DNA from: Pseudomonas salomonii
GTDB lineage: Bacteria > Pseudomonadota > Gammaproteobacteria > Pseudomonadales > Pseudomonadaceae
Assembly: GCF_900107155.1 (NCBI RefSeq)
Contig: NZ_FNOX01000001.1
Location: forward strand, 458,608-522,607
Length of the DNA stretch: 64,000 bases
Direction: 5' to 3'
The notes beneath the pieces were generated by a model. The model saw nothing but the letters and a program-made list of their open reading frames with translations, did no database searches and was not told where the DNA came from. A program made the translations under genes and the position numbers. Of the stretch, positions 1 through 9,680 are shown piece after piece (position 1 is the first letter of the stretch; each line of letters begins with the position of its first letter).

Positions 1-563
1 GCATGGGCGGCGCCACCACCTGGCACCGTATCGACAGCTCGCGCCGCGTGGCTTACGCCAACCAGTCGGACTACGACAAAGCCGACTACAACGCGCGCAC
101 CGACCAGGTGTTTGCCGAGATCGGTTACACCCAGTGGAACCAGTTCGAACCCTTCGCCAACCTGACCTACCTGAACTACCAGAGTGATTCGTTCAAGGAA
201 AAAGGCGGCGCCGCAGCCTTGCATGCCGGCAAGCAAAGCCAGGACGCCACGCTGTCCACCCTGGGCTTGCGCGCGCATACCCAACTGCCGGTCAGTTCCA
301 CCTCGGCGGTGACGTTGCGCGGTGAGCTGGGCTGGGAGCATCAGTTTGGCGATACCGATCGCGATGCCTCGCTGAAGTTTGCCGGCAGCGACAATGCGTT
401 TGCGGTCAACAGCGTGCCGGTGGCCCGCGATGGCGCGGTCATCAAGGCCAGTGCGGAAATGGCCCTGACCAAGGACACACTGGTGTCGTTGAACTACAGC
501 GGTTTGCTGTCCAACCGGGGTAACAACAACGGGATCAATGCCGGGTTTACTTTCCGGTTCTAA
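1..563 (+). CDS. Autotransporter beta-barrel domain, C-terminal fragment
   Basis: The reading frame is open from the window edge to TAA at 561-563, so only the last ~187 residues of a larger protein are present; the first in-frame ATG (3) is not the true start. The sequence alternates polar and hydrophobic residues with many aromatic-rich turns and ends in FTFRF. A C-terminal Phe on the last strand is the usual outer-membrane barrel signature, here of the autotransporter (type V secretion) beta-domain. The passenger domain lies outside the window, so the function is unknown. A strong terminator follows 20 bases downstream. Confidence 0.75.
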   Translation, partial: MGGATTWHRIDSSRRVAYANQSDYDKADYNARTDQVFAEIGYTQWNQFEPFANLTYLNYQSDSFKEKGGAAALHAGKQSQDATLSTLGLRAHTQLPVSSTSAVTLRGELGWEHQFGDTDRDASLKFAGSDNAFAVNSVPVARDGAVIKASAEMALTKDTLVSLNYSGLLSNRGNNNGINAGFTFRF

Positions 564-583
564 CGCAAGTGTTGGTTTTGGAA

Positions 584-606
584 GGGGCGCTTTGCGCCCC
601 TTTTTT
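584..606 (+). terminator. Rho-independent terminator after the autotransporter gene
   Basis: A perfect 7-bp stem (GGGGCGC at 584-590, GCGCCCC at 594-600) with a three-base loop is followed by six T (601-606). It separates the autotransporter gene from moaC. Confidence 0.9.
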
Positions 607-678
607 CATGGGATAAACAGCCCTGCGCAAAATTGACTCACAGGTTTACAATTGCCGCTCCTGATCAGGAGTATCCCT

Positions 679-1152
679 GTGCTGACTCATCTCGATTCCC
701 AAGGTCGCGCCCATATGGTCGACGTCACTGACAAAGCCGTGACGTTCCGTGAAGCTGTGGCCGAAGCGCGGGTGCGCATGCTGCCCGACACCTTGAAAAT
801 GATTGTCGACGGCGCCCACCCCAAGGGTGACGTGTTTGCCGTGGCCCGCATCGCCGGGATCCAGGCGGCGAAAAAAACCAGTGACCTGATCCCGTTGTGC
901 CATCCGCTGATGCTGACCGGCGTCAAGGTTGAACTGCGCGCCGACGGTGTGGACGCTGTGCATATCCTCGCGCGCTGCAAACTCAGCGGCCAGACCGGCG
1001 TGGAAATGGAAGCGCTCACCGCCGCCAGCGTCGCAGCCCTGACCATCTACGACATGTGCAAGGCCGTGGACCGCGGCATGACCATCGAAAGTATTCGCCT
1101 GCTGGAAAAGCTTGGCGGCAAAAGCGGGCATTTCAAGGCGGACCAGGCATGA
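679..1152 (+). CDS. moaC: Cyclic pyranopterin monophosphate synthase MoaC
   Basis: MoaC acts after MoaA in molybdenum cofactor synthesis, converting the GTP-derived 3',8-cyclo intermediate to cyclic pyranopterin monophosphate in the cytoplasm. I place the start at GTG 679, giving [19 protein letters not shown] and 157 residues, the usual MoaC length; AGGAG at 667-671 sits seven bases upstream. The in-frame ATG at 652 lacks such a site. Conserved stretches [15 protein letters not shown] ([11 protein letters not shown]), [12 protein letters not shown] and [12 protein letters not shown] are all visible. The stop overlaps the moaD start (ATGA), so moaC-moaD-moaE form one translationally coupled operon. 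Confidence 0.96.
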   Translation: MLTHLDSQGRAHMVDVTDKAVTFREAVAEARVRMLPDTLKMIVDGAHPKGDVFAVARIAGIQAAKKTSDLIPLCHPLMLTGVKVELRADGVDAVHILARCKLSGQTGVEMEALTAASVAALTIYDMCKAVDRGMTIESIRLLEKLGGKSGHFKADQA

Positions 1153-1391
1153 GCATCAACGTATTGTTTTTTGCGCGTTATGCCGAAGCGACAGGCTTCG
1201 ATTCACTGGAGATGGAGGGCGAGTTTGCTACCGTCGATGCGGTGCGTCTGGCGTTGGCGGCAGACCCTGAGTTTGCGGTGCTCAATGAGAGCAGCCTGAT
1301 GTGCGCGCGTAACGAGGAACTGTGCGGCCTCGACGAGCCGGTGCAGGCCGGTGATGAAGTGGCATTTTTCCCGCCCGTGACCGGAGGCTGA
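1149..1391 (+). CDS. moaD: Molybdopterin synthase sulfur-carrier subunit MoaD
   Basis: This is an 80-residue ubiquitin-fold protein, the small subunit of molybdopterin synthase. Its C-terminal Gly-Gly is thiocarboxylated and donates sulfur to the pyranopterin dithiolene. The diagnostic ending FFPPVTGG is present, with the GG exposed at the very C-terminus. The start is ATG 1149, overlapping the moaC stop by four bases; the in-frame ATG at 1056 lies deep inside moaC. moaE begins two bases after the stop. Confidence 0.95.
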   Translation: MSINVLFFARYAEATGFDSLEMEGEFATVDAVRLALAADPEFAVLNESSLMCARNEELCGLDEPVQAGDEVAFFPPVTGG

Positions 1392-1393
1392 AC

Positions 1394-1843
1394 ATGGCCA
1401 TTCGCGTACAGGCCGAGGCATTCGACCCCGGCGCAGAGGTCAACGCCATGCACGCCGCCAATGTCGGCGTGGGCGCGGTGGTGAGTTTTGTCGGCTATGT
1501 ACGCGACTTCAATGATGGCCGCGATGTGTCCGGGATGTTTCTTGAGCACTACCCCGGCATGACCGAAAAAGCCCTGGCCAAGATCAGCGTGGAAGCCGAG
1601 CAGCGCTGGCCGTTGCTCAAGCTGGAAGTGCTGCACCGCATCGGCGCGTTGGAACCGGGCGAGCCGATTGTGTTTGTGGCGGCGGCCAGCGCCCATCGCC
1701 AGGCAGCGTTTGATGCCTGTGCGTTTGTGATGGATTACTTGAAGACGCGGGCGCCGTTCTGGAAGAAAGAGAACACCCCGCAAGGGCCGCGTTGGGTGGA
1801 AGGGCGGGGCAGTGATCACGCGGCGGCGGAGCGCTGGAAATAA
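1394..1843 (+). CDS. moaE: Molybdopterin synthase catalytic subunit MoaE
   Basis: This 149-residue large subunit of molybdopterin synthase binds two MoaD molecules and converts cyclic pyranopterin monophosphate to molybdopterin. Family features seen are VGAVVSFVGYVRDFN near the N-terminus, LEHYPGMTEK in the middle, the HRIGALEPGEPIVFVAAAS region and the lysine-rich active-site segment RAPFWKKE near the C-terminus. It follows moaD by two bases. The operon lacks moaA and moaB, which must lie elsewhere in the genome. Confidence 0.95.
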   Translation: MAIRVQAEAFDPGAEVNAMHAANVGVGAVVSFVGYVRDFNDGRDVSGMFLEHYPGMTEKALAKISVEAEQRWPLLKLEVLHRIGALEPGEPIVFVAAASAHRQAAFDACAFVMDYLKTRAPFWKKENTPQGPRWVEGRGSDHAAAERWK

Positions 1844-1874
1844 ACCGCTGACTAAAGGTGTATGGAGACCCAAA

Positions 1875-1899
1875 TGTGGGAGCTGGGCCAGCTCCCACA
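1875..1899. repeat. REP element (single palindrome)
   Basis: A perfect 12-bp inverted repeat (TGTGGGAGCTGG at 1875-1886, its complement at 1888-1899) with a one-base spacer lies between the convergent genes moaE and rhlB. It shares the TGTGGGAGC core with the REPs near 32.1, 37.2, 44.3 and 60.8 kb. A further GCCAGCTCCC fragment follows at about 1903. Confidence 0.85.
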
Positions 1900-1934
1900 C
1901 AAGCCAGCTCCCGCATTTCCTACTGTATTCCAGC

Positions 1935-3398
1935 TTAAGGACGTTTGCGCTCTACCGCCCGCAACAGGTGCGTCGGCGGCGTCTCGCAGCTGATCTTGCG
2001 ACCCAGCAACGTCTCGATCGACGGCAACTGATATGAATCATCCTCGCCGGCAAAACTGATCGACACCCCTGCCGCCCCGGCACGACCCGTACGGCCAATG
2101 CGGTGCACGTAGTCGTCCGGTACTTCCGGCAACGTAAAGTTGATCACGTGGCTGATGCCGTCGATGTGAATCCCGCGCCCGGCCACGTCGGTGGCCACCA
2201 GCACGCGGATCTTGCCTTCGCGGAAACCTTCCAGGGTCTTGATACGCTTGTGCTGCGGCACATCACCAGACAGTTGCGCGGCATTGACGCCATCACGCAC
2301 CAGGCGTTCTTCGATGCGGCGCACCTCGTCCTTGCGGTTGGCGAACACCATCACGCGCTCCCAGCCGTTGTCGTTGACCAGGTTGTAGAGCAGCTTGTAC
2401 TTGTCGGCCCCGGCCACGGCATAGATGTGTTGCTCAACGTTTTCGCTGGCAACGTTCAGCGCTTCGATTTCGACGATGGACGGGTCGGTGGTCCACTGCT
2501 TGGCGAGGTTCATCACGTCTTCGGTGAAGGTCGCGGAGAACAGCAGGGTCTGACGCTCGTTTTTCGGCGGGGTCTGGCGAATGATCTGGCGTACCTGCGG
2601 GATAAAGCCCATGTCGAGCATGCGGTCGGCTTCGTCCAGCACCATCACTTCAACCATGTCCAAATGCACGTCGCCGCGCTGGTTGAAGTCGAGCAAGCGG
2701 CCTGGCGTGGCCACCAGGATGTCGCAGTGACGGGCTTCGAGGTGCTTGAGCTGCTTGTCGAAGTCCATGCCGCCTACGAACGTCATGACGTTGAGGCCGG
2801 TGTACTTGGTCAGGTCGGCGGCGTCCTTGGCGATCTGCACCACCAGCTCGCGGGTCGGGGCGATGATCAGTGCGCGCGGCTCACCCATGTAGCGTTCTTT
2901 GGGCGGCGGCGTTTGCAGCAGCTGGGTGATGATCGAGATCAGGAACGCGGCGGTCTTGCCGGTGCCGGTCTGCGCGCGGCCGATGGCGTCTTTGCCGGCG
3001 AGGGTGAAGCCCAGCACCTGCGCCTGGATCGGCGTGCAGTACGGGAAGCCCAGGTCCTGGATGGCGTGCATCAGTTCCGGGGCCAGTTTGAAGTCATGGA
3101 AGCGGGTCTTGCCTTCCTGAGGCTCGACCACGAAGTCCTCGAGTTTCCACGGGGTCACGGGCGGCTTTGGTGCACGTTCACGACGCGGCGCTTTCGGCGC
3201 CGGTGCGGGGGCTGCCTCGACAGGTTGGGCCTGTTCGGGCGCGGCCACCTTTGGCTTCTGCGGCTGTGCGGCAGGTGCGGTCCGGCCGGGCTGTCGGCCG
3301 TCATTGCGGCTGCCGGAGGAGGGCACGGGAGCACTGGGAACTGGCGCGAGCGGCTCAGCCTCGCTTTTGCCGAACATCTTCTTAAGTGCTTTGAGCAC
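1935..3398 (-). CDS. rhlB: DEAD-box ATP-dependent RNA helicase RhlB
   Basis: This 487-residue DEAD-box helicase unwinds short RNA duplexes and, in gammaproteobacteria, assists mRNA decay. Residues 1-80 form a basic, Pro/Ala-rich extension that is probably disordered. The helicase core follows: Walker A AQTGTGKT (142-149), PTREL (181-185), TPGR (231-234), DEAD (255-258), SAT (288-290) and the C-terminal [10 protein letters not shown]. The extension and order of motifs match Pseudomonas RhlB; RhlE-type naming is the main alternative. The start is GTG at 3398. It converges with moaE across a REP. Confidence 0.88.
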   Translation of the reverse strand: MLKALKKMFGKSEAEPLAPVPSAPVPSSGSRNDGRQPGRTAPAAQPQKPKVAAPEQAQPVEAAPAPAPKAPRRERAPKPPVTPWKLEDFVVEPQEGKTRFHDFKLAPELMHAIQDLGFPYCTPIQAQVLGFTLAGKDAIGRAQTGTGKTAAFLISIITQLLQTPPPKERYMGEPRALIIAPTRELVVQIAKDAADLTKYTGLNVMTFVGGMDFDKQLKHLEARHCDILVATPGRLLDFNQRGDVHLDMVEVMVLDEADRMLDMGFIPQVRQIIRQTPPKNERQTLLFSATFTEDVMNLAKQWTTDPSIVEIEALNVASENVEQHIYAVAGADKYKLLYNLVNDNGWERVMVFANRKDEVRRIEERLVRDGVNAAQLSGDVPQHKRIKTLEGFREGKIRVLVATDVAGRGIHIDGISHVINFTLPEVPDDYVHRIGRTGRAGAAGVSISFAGEDDSYQLPSIETLLGRKISCETPPTHLLRAVERKRP

Positions 3399-3500
3399 GG
3401 TGATCTCATTAATTGGTTAAGGAATGTACGCCGGCCAGTGTAATGCAAGAAACGGGCGCGGCGTAGTGCGTCTGTCATACAGCTACATAAACGCTGGTGT

Positions 3501-4334
<834 letters not shown>

Positions 4335-4502
4335 TTATGACGGTAACACTATCAGTGACTGCCGTTTGTGGGATAGCAACTGGAATTACCGCGAAAACCT
4401 CATGCCGCTTGACCCCAAAAAAAGCCAACACGGGTCGATATCGCCTCATAAGGGTGCGCTGAGGTTCGAGCTCCGACACAACAAGAGCAACTGGAGGTTT
4501 GA

Positions 4503-5534
4503 ATGAAGGTATTGAAATCCACCCTGGCCATCGTTTCCGCGGCTGCTGTACTGGGTGTCAGTGGTTTTGCCCAAGCTGGCGCCACCCTGGACGCCGTGCA
4601 GAAAAAAGGCTTTGTGCAATGCGGCGTGAGTGACGGCTTGCCGGGTTTCTCGGTGCCGGATGCCAGCGGCAAGATCCTCGGGATCGACGCTGACGTGTGC
4701 CGCGCTGTGGCCGCTGCCGTGTTCGGTGACGCAACCAAGGTCAAATTCAGCCAGTTGAACGCCAAGGAGCGTTTCACCGCGCTGCAGTCCGGCGAAGTCG
4801 ACGTACTGTCGCGCAACACCACCATGACCAGTTCGCGCGATGCGGGCATGGGCCTGAAATTCCCAGGCTTCATCACCTACTACGACGGTGTTGGCTTCCT
4901 GGTGAACAACAAGCTGGGCGTTAAAAGCGCCAAGGAACTGGACGGTGCAACCATCTGCATCCAGGCCGGTACCACCACCGAGCTGAACGTTTCCGACTAC
5001 TTCCGCGCCAACAACCTCAAATACACGCCGATCACCTTCGACACCTCCGATGAAAGCGCCAAGTCGCTGGAATCCGGTCGTTGCGACGTGCTGACCTCGG
5101 ATAAATCCCAGCTCTACGCACAGCGCAGCAAACTGGCTTCGCCGAAAGACTACGTGGTTCTGCCGGAAACCATCTCCAAAGAACCACTGGGCCCGGTCGT
5201 GCGTAACGGCGACGACGAGTGGCTGGCCATCGTGCGCTGGGTTGGCTACGCCATGCTCAACGCTGAAGAAGCCGGCATCACCTCTAAAAACGTTGAAGCT
5301 GAAGCCAAGTCCACCAAGAACCCGGACGTTGCTCGTCTGCTCGGTTCCGACGGCGAATACGGCAAAGACCTGAAAGTGAAAAAAGATTGGGTTGTACAGA
5401 TCGTCAAGCAAGTCGGTAACTACGGTGAAGTGTTCGAGCGCAACCTGGGCAAGAGCACCCCGCTGGAAATCGACCGTGGCCTGAACGCACTGTGGACCAA
5501 CGGTGGCATTCAATACGCACCCCCTGTGCGCTGA
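4503..5534 (+). CDS. aapJ: General L-amino-acid ABC transporter, periplasmic binding protein AapJ
   Basis: A 343-residue solute-binding protein of the polar-amino-acid ABC family. The signal peptide is residues 1-24 (KSTLAIVSAAAVLGVSGFAQA), followed by the mature start GATLDAVQKKGFVQCGVSDG, typical of AapJ/BztA. Family features include GIDADVCRAVAAAVFGD and TTELNVSDYFR. The protein captures a broad range of L-amino acids and delivers them to the AapQ-AapM membrane pair. GGAGG lies just upstream of ATG 4503. It is the first gene of aapJQMP behind the sigma-54 promoter and is followed by a strong intercistronic hairpin. Confidence 0.95.
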   Translation: MKVLKSTLAIVSAAAVLGVSGFAQAGATLDAVQKKGFVQCGVSDGLPGFSVPDASGKILGIDADVCRAVAAAVFGDATKVKFSQLNAKERFTALQSGEVDVLSRNTTMTSSRDAGMGLKFPGFITYYDGVGFLVNNKLGVKSAKELDGATICIQAGTTTELNVSDYFRANNLKYTPITFDTSDESAKSLESGRCDVLTSDKSQLYAQRSKLASPKDYVVLPETISKEPLGPVVRNGDDEWLAIVRWVGYAMLNAEEAGITSKNVEAEAKSTKNPDVARLLGSDGEYGKDLKVKKDWVVQIVKQVGNYGEVFERNLGKSTPLEIDRGLNALWTNGGIQYAPPVR

Positions 5535-5548
5535 TCGCTGATGGTTCT

Positions 5549-5577
5549 ATCACCCGGTGGGCCAACCACCGGGTGAT
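5549..5577 (+). other. Intercistronic hairpin between aapJ and aapQ
   Basis: A perfect 12-bp stem (ATCACCCGGTGG at 5549-5560, its complement at 5566-5577) with a five-base loop has no T-run after it. Stable hairpins behind the binding-protein gene of ABC operons are known to protect the first cistron's mRNA and raise its level above the permease genes. Partial termination is the alternative. Confidence 0.75.
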
Positions 5578-5606
5578 GTTCTGTTCCATTCTTTCCGGGG
5601 CACTTC

Positions 5607-6788
5607 ATGCAAAATCAAATCGGCGCACCCAAGCAGAAGCTCAGCTTCAGCGACCCTAAAGTGCGTGCGTGGCTCTTCCAGATCATCACCATTGTGGCGG
5701 TCGTCGCGCTGGGCTGGTACCTCTTCAACAATACGCAGACCAACCTGCAACACCGGGGCATTACCTCGGGTTTCGACTTTCTTGAGCGCAGTGCCGGCTT
5801 CGGCATCGCTCAGCATCTGATCGACTACACCGAATCGGACAGCTATGCCCGCGTTTTTGTAATCGGGCTGCTTAACACCTTGCTGGTGACTGTGATCGGT
5901 GTGGTCCTGGCGACTATCCTGGGCTTCATCATCGGCGTGGCGCGCTTGTCGCCCAACTGGATGATCAACAAGCTGGCGACGGTGTATGTGGAAGTGTTCC
6001 GCAACATCCCGCCGTTGCTGCAAATCCTGTTCTGGTACTTCGCGGTATTCCTGACCATGCCGGGGCCGCGCAACAGCCATAACTTCGGTGACACCTTTTT
6101 TGTCAGCAGCCGTGGCCTGAACATGCCGGCGGCGCTGGCTGCCGATGGGTTCTGGCCGTTTGTAGCCAGTGTGGTGGTTGCCATTGTGGCGATCGTGCTG
6201 ATGGCGCGGTGGGCCAACAAACGCTTTGAGGCCACCGGCGTACCGTTCCATAAGTTCTGGGCGGGCCTGGCGCTGTTTATTGTGATCCCGGCTTTGTGTG
6301 CCTTGGTCTTCGGCGCCCCGCTGCATTGGGAAATGCCCAAGTTGCAAGGCTTCAACTTTGTCGGCGGCTGGGTACTGATCCCTGAACTGCTGGCACTGAC
6401 CCTGGCGCTTACCGTGTACACGGCGGCGTTTATTGCCGAGATCGTGCGTTCGGGCATCAAGTCCGTCAGCCACGGCCAGACCGAAGCCGCACGCTCCCTG
6501 GGCCTGCGCCCTGGGCCAACGCTGCGCAAGGTCATCATCCCGCAAGCCCTGCGGGTGATCATTCCGCCGCTGACCAGCCAATACCTGAACCTGGCGAAAA
6601 ACTCGTCGTTGGCCGCCGGTATCGGTTACCCGGAAATGGTTTCGCTGTTTGCCGGCACGGTGCTCAACCAGACCGGCCAGGCCATCGAAGTCATCGCCAT
6701 CACCATGAGCGTGTACCTGGCGATCAGCATCAGCATTTCCCTGCTGATGAACTGGTACAACAAGCGCATTGCGCTGATCGAGCGGTGA
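5607..6788 (+). CDS. aapQ: General L-amino-acid ABC transporter permease AapQ
   Basis: A 393-residue inner-membrane permease of the HisM type. A first membrane segment near residues 28-48 is followed by about seven more. The conserved cytoplasmic EAA-like loop reads QTEAARSLGLRPGPTLRKVI near residue 290, followed by the family pattern of proline-rich coupling residues. Like other AapQ/BztB proteins it is much longer than the usual ~220-residue amino-acid permease, because of an extra segment between the N-terminal helices and the transporter core. It pairs with AapM, which starts 10 bases after its stop. Confidence 0.94.
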   Translation: MQNQIGAPKQKLSFSDPKVRAWLFQIITIVAVVALGWYLFNNTQTNLQHRGITSGFDFLERSAGFGIAQHLIDYTESDSYARVFVIGLLNTLLVTVIGVVLATILGFIIGVARLSPNWMINKLATVYVEVFRNIPPLLQILFWYFAVFLTMPGPRNSHNFGDTFFVSSRGLNMPAALAADGFWPFVASVVVAIVAIVLMARWANKRFEATGVPFHKFWAGLALFIVIPALCALVFGAPLHWEMPKLQGFNFVGGWVLIPELLALTLALTVYTAAFIAEIVRSGIKSVSHGQTEAARSLGLRPGPTLRKVIIPQALRVIIPPLTSQYLNLAKNSSLAAGIGYPEMVSLFAGTVLNQTGQAIEVIAITMSVYLAISISISLLMNWYNKRIALIER

Positions 6789-6798
6789 GGAAACGCAC

Positions 6799-7896
6799 AT
6801 GAGTTCGCATACTTTCAAACCCGATATGCCGCCGCCGAACAAAGTCTTCGGACCGATGGCCTGGATGCGCGCCAACCTGTTTTCCAGCTGGCTCAACACC
6901 TTGCTGACACTGTTGGCGTTCTACCTGATTTACCTGATCGTGCCGCCCATCCTGCACTGGGCCATCCTGGATGCCAACTGGGTCGGGACCACGCGCGCCG
7001 ATTGCACCAAAGAGGGCGCCTGCTGGGTGTTTATCCAACAGCGCTTCGGGCAGTTCATGTATGGCTACTACCCCGGCGACCTGCGCTGGCGCGTGGACCT
7101 GACCGTGTGGCTGGCTATCGTGGGCGTGGCGCCGTTGTTCATCTCGCGGTTTCAACGCAAGGCTGTGTATGGCCTGGGTTTCCTGGTGCTGTACCCGATC
7201 ATCGCCTACTGCCTGCTGCACGGTGGGGTTCTGGGCCTGACCAACGTGCCCACCAGCCAATGGGGCGGCTTGATGCTGACCCTGGTGATCGCCACTGTCG
7301 GCATCGCCGGCGCCTTGCCGCTGGGCATTGTGTTGGCACTGGGGCGACGCTCGAACATGCCGGCGATTCGCGTGGTCTGCGTGACCTTCATCGAGTTCTG
7401 GCGCGGCGTGCCGTTGATCACCGTGCTGTTCATGTCCTCGGTGATGCTGCCGCTGTTCCTGCCCGAAGGCATGGGCATCGACAAGCTGCTGCGTGCATTG
7501 ATCGGCGTGATCCTGTTCCAGTCGGCCTACGTGGCCGAGGTGGTGCGTGGTGGCCTGCAAGCGATTCCCAAAGGTCAGTACGAAGCGGCCGCGGCGATGG
7601 GCCTGGGTTACTGGCGCAGCATGGGCCTGGTGATTCTGCCGCAAGCCCTGAAGCTGGTGATCCCCGGCATCGTCAACACGTTTATCGCGTTGTTCAAGGA
7701 CACCAGCCTTGTGATCATCATCGGCCTGTTCGACCTGCTCAACAGCGTCAAGCAAGCCGCCGCCGACCCTAAATGGTTGGGCATGGCCACTGAAGGCTAC
7801 GTGTTCGCCGCCCTGGTGTTCTGGATTTTCTGTTTTGGTATGTCGCGCTATTCCATTCATTTGGAACACAAGCTCGACACAGGCCACAAGCGTTAG
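6799..7896 (+). CDS. aapM: General L-amino-acid ABC transporter permease AapM
   Basis: A 365-residue inner-membrane permease, partner of AapQ. The N-terminal cytoplasmic segment is followed by a first helix ([18 protein letters not shown]), a periplasmic region with two cysteines (DCTKEGACW), and a C-terminal permease core with the EAA-type loop [20 protein letters not shown]. The length is normal for AapM/BztC. It starts 10 bases after aapQ and ends 11 bases before aapP, within one operon. Confidence 0.94.
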   Translation: MSSHTFKPDMPPPNKVFGPMAWMRANLFSSWLNTLLTLLAFYLIYLIVPPILHWAILDANWVGTTRADCTKEGACWVFIQQRFGQFMYGYYPGDLRWRVDLTVWLAIVGVAPLFISRFQRKAVYGLGFLVLYPIIAYCLLHGGVLGLTNVPTSQWGGLMLTLVIATVGIAGALPLGIVLALGRRSNMPAIRVVCVTFIEFWRGVPLITVLFMSSVMLPLFLPEGMGIDKLLRALIGVILFQSAYVAEVVRGGLQAIPKGQYEAAAAMGLGYWRSMGLVILPQALKLVIPGIVNTFIALFKDTSLVIIIGLFDLLNSVKQAAADPKWLGMATEGYVFAALVFWIFCFGMSRYSIHLEHKLDTGHKR

Positions 7897-7907
7897 GAGT
7901 TGTTGTT

Positions 7908-8672
7908 ATGAGCGAAGCGATCAAACAGCCTGTGAGCCCTGAAGGCATTATCCAGATGCAGGGCGTCAACAAGTGGTACGGCCAGTTCCACGTGTTGAAA
8001 GACATCAACCTCAACGTCAAGCAGGGCGAGCGTATCGTGCTGTGCGGCCCGTCGGGTTCGGGCAAGTCCACCACCATCCGCTGCCTCAACCGCCTGGAAG
8101 AGCACCAGCAGGGCCGCATCGTGGTCGATGGCGTGGAACTGACCAACGACCTCAAGCAGATCGAAGCGATCCGCCGTGAAGTCGGCATGGTGTTCCAGCA
8201 CTTCAACCTGTTCCCGCACCTGACCATCCTGCAGAACTGCACGCTGGCGCCGATGTGGGTGCGCAAGATGCCCAAGCGCAAGGCCGAAGAAATCGCCATG
8301 CACTACCTGGAGCGTGTGCGTATTCCGGAGCAGGCGCACAAGTTTCCGGGGCAACTGTCCGGCGGCCAGCAGCAGCGTGTGGCCATCGCCCGTGCCCTGT
8401 GCATGAAGCCGAAAATCATGCTGTTCGATGAGCCGACCTCGGCACTCGACCCGGAAATGGTCAAGGAAGTACTCGACACCATGATCGGCCTGGCCGAAGA
8501 CGGCATGACCATGTTGTGCGTCACCCACGAAATGGGCTTTGCGCGCACCGTGGCCAACCGCGTGATCTTCATGGACAAGGGCGAGATCGTGGAACAGGCG
8601 GCGCCGAATGACTTCTTCGACAACCCGCAGAATGATCGGACCAAGTTGTTCTTGAGCCAGATTCTGCATTGA
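7908..8672 (+). CDS. aapP: General L-amino-acid ABC transporter ATPase AapP
   Basis: A 254-residue ATP-binding subunit that drives the AapQM channel. It contains Walker A GPSGSGKS (47-54), the Q-loop FQHFNLFPH, the ABC signature LSGGQQQR (150-157), Walker [14 protein letters not shown] (from 171) and the H-loop VTHEMGFA. All catalytic motifs are intact. It is the last gene of the aap operon; a terminator follows 17 bases downstream. Confidence 0.96.
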   Translation: MSEAIKQPVSPEGIIQMQGVNKWYGQFHVLKDINLNVKQGERIVLCGPSGSGKSTTIRCLNRLEEHQQGRIVVDGVELTNDLKQIEAIRREVGMVFQHFNLFPHLTILQNCTLAPMWVRKMPKRKAEEIAMHYLERVRIPEQAHKFPGQLSGGQQQRVAIARALCMKPKIMLFDEPTSALDPEMVKEVLDTMIGLAEDGMTMLCVTHEMGFARTVANRVIFMDKGEIVEQAAPNDFFDNPQNDRTKLFLSQILH

Positions 8673-8688
8673 TCGAAGCTTGAAACAA

Positions 8689-8718
8689 TAAACCCGGCCT
8701 GGTGCCGGGTTTATTTTT
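8689..8718 (+). terminator. Terminator of the aapJQMP operon
   Basis: A 10-bp stem (TAAACCCGGC at 8689-8698, GCCGGGTTTA at 8704-8713) with a five-base loop is followed by TTTTTG. It sits between aapP and the convergent mqsA and may serve both strands. Confidence 0.88.
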
Positions 8719-8724
8719 GCCTGT

Positions 8725-9213
8725 TCAGGAGGCCTTGAGTGCTTCTTGTGTTTCGTGGTTGACGGTGCAGGTGAAGGCGTTGCGCAGGTCTGCACCTTCG
8801 GCCAGCTCTTTGGCGTCGGCGAGCAAATGCGGGTAACGGTCCAGCAGGCGCATCAACACCATCAACGGTTTGGGCGGCGTTATTTCGCCGCGTTCGTAAC
8901 GTGAGAATGCGTTGTGCCCGCCACCGGACAGCCGTTCTACGGTTTCTTTTTGCGTGAGCTGCAGTTTGCGGCGGATACGTTTGAGTTCGGCTCCGACCAT
9001 CCGCCGAGCGGCGTGAAGCAACTCATCCCCTGCTTTGGCATGGCGCTCGGAGCATTCAGAGTCATACATGCCGTCCTCGCACACCTCGCATTCCCAGCCC
9101 GAAAGATCATCAATGCGCTGCTCCAGGCCTTTGATGCGCAGGGTTTCACTGCGGCCCTCAAAACGCACCATGGCGTCGGGGGCACCGCAAATGAAGCAAT
9201 GTTGGGTTTTCAT
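8725..9213 (-). CDS. mqsA: MqsA-type antitoxin and autorepressor (zinc ribbon plus HTH)
   Basis: A 162-residue antitoxin. The N-terminal zinc domain carries Cys6-x2-Cys9 and Cys42-x2-Cys45, matching the CxxC pairs of E. coli MqsA. The C-terminal XRE-type helix-turn-helix includes SGGGHNAFSRYERGEITPPK, in which the DNA-contacting Asn and Arg of MqsA are kept. It should neutralise MqsR and repress the operon by binding the palindrome at 9540-9560. It is longer than the 131-residue E. coli protein, with extra C-terminal residues. It is the second gene of the pair, overlapping the toxin stop by four bases. Confidence 0.9.
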   Translation of the reverse strand: MKTQHCFICGAPDAMVRFEGRSETLRIKGLEQRIDDLSGWECEVCEDGMYDSECSERHAKAGDELLHAARRMVGAELKRIRRKLQLTQKETVERLSGGGHNAFSRYERGEITPPKPLMVLMRLLDRYPHLLADAKELAEGADLRNAFTCTVNHETQEALKAS

Positions 9214-9521
9214 AGGTTCATCCCTTTGAAGGAGATCACCGGTGGGTTACTGCCGGAGCAGTAAGTGACCTTGATGTAAATCTCCAGACCGTGTGAATGG
9301 ATGTGGTAGACGTCTTGCCAGACGCGGTGATCGGCGTAGGTGGTCATCGACTTGTACAGCATCCTGTTCTGTAGTTTGAAAACGACCGCCTGCATCTGGC
9401 TGATGTCGAGGTCGAGATTCTTTCCCGCCTCCTTGGCTGCACGGGTGAATGCTATTGCACCCCGTCGCCTGACATCCGCCTTGATCACGGCCAGATCGTA
9501 GTGAGGTGTGTACTTTTCCAT
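9210..9521 (-). CDS. mqsR: MqsR-type mRNA interferase toxin
   Basis: A 103-residue RelE-fold ribonuclease toxin, comparable in size to E. coli MqsR (98 residues), which cuts mRNA at GCU sites. Shared stretches include the N-terminal MEKYTPH and the block YKSMTTYADHRVWQDVY. The catalytic residues line up as Lys57, Gln69 and Tyr82 (E. coli Lys56, Gln68, Tyr81), so the toxin looks active. The toxin gene comes first, as in E. coli mqsRA, and overlaps mqsA. The start is ATG 9521 with AGGTG upstream. Confidence 0.9.
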   Translation of the reverse strand: MEKYTPHYDLAVIKADVRRRGAIAFTRAAKEAGKNLDLDISQMQAVVFKLQNRMLYKSMTTYADHRVWQDVYHIHSHGLEIYIKVTYCSGSNPPVISFKGMNL

Positions 9522-9539
9522 AAGACACCTGAGTCCAAT

Positions 9540-9560
9540 AATTACCCTATATGGGTAATT
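9540..9560. promoter_or_regulatory. Probable MqsA operator and mqsRA promoter
   Basis: An 8-bp inverted repeat (AATTACCC at 9540-9547, GGGTAATT at 9553-9560) with spacer TATAT lies 18 bases upstream of mqsR. On the minus strand the centre reads CATATAGGGT, a plausible -10 region, so binding here would block transcription. E. coli MqsA also binds a short palindrome upstream of its operon; the exact site sequence here is inferred. Confidence 0.7.
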
Positions 9561-9609
9561 TTACCAATCGAAAATACTGCTCCTTTTGCTGCCTATGAAC
9601 CCTAGTGCG

Positions 9610-9625
9610 TTGCCTTTGTAGGCAA
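9610..9625. promoter_or_regulatory. Palindrome upstream of the GntR gene, candidate operator
   Basis: TTGCCT (9610-9615) and AGGCAA (9620-9625) form a 6-bp inverted repeat with spacer TTGT. A second looser pair, TAGGA at 9640-9644 and TCCTA at 9652-9656, follows. Either could be the autoregulatory site of the FadR-subfamily regulator downstream; this is inferred from position and symmetry only. Confidence 0.35.
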
Positions 9626-9680
9626 GTCTGAATAGGCTGTAGGAAAATTCATCCTATGATTGGACGAAAGTGAAAAATCC

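Noticed and set aside
8725..9521. HigBA-type toxin-antitoxin as an alternative for the pair
   Set aside because: The antitoxin's N-terminal CxxC zinc domain and the toxin's YKSMTTY-DH-WQDVY block point to MqsRA instead.
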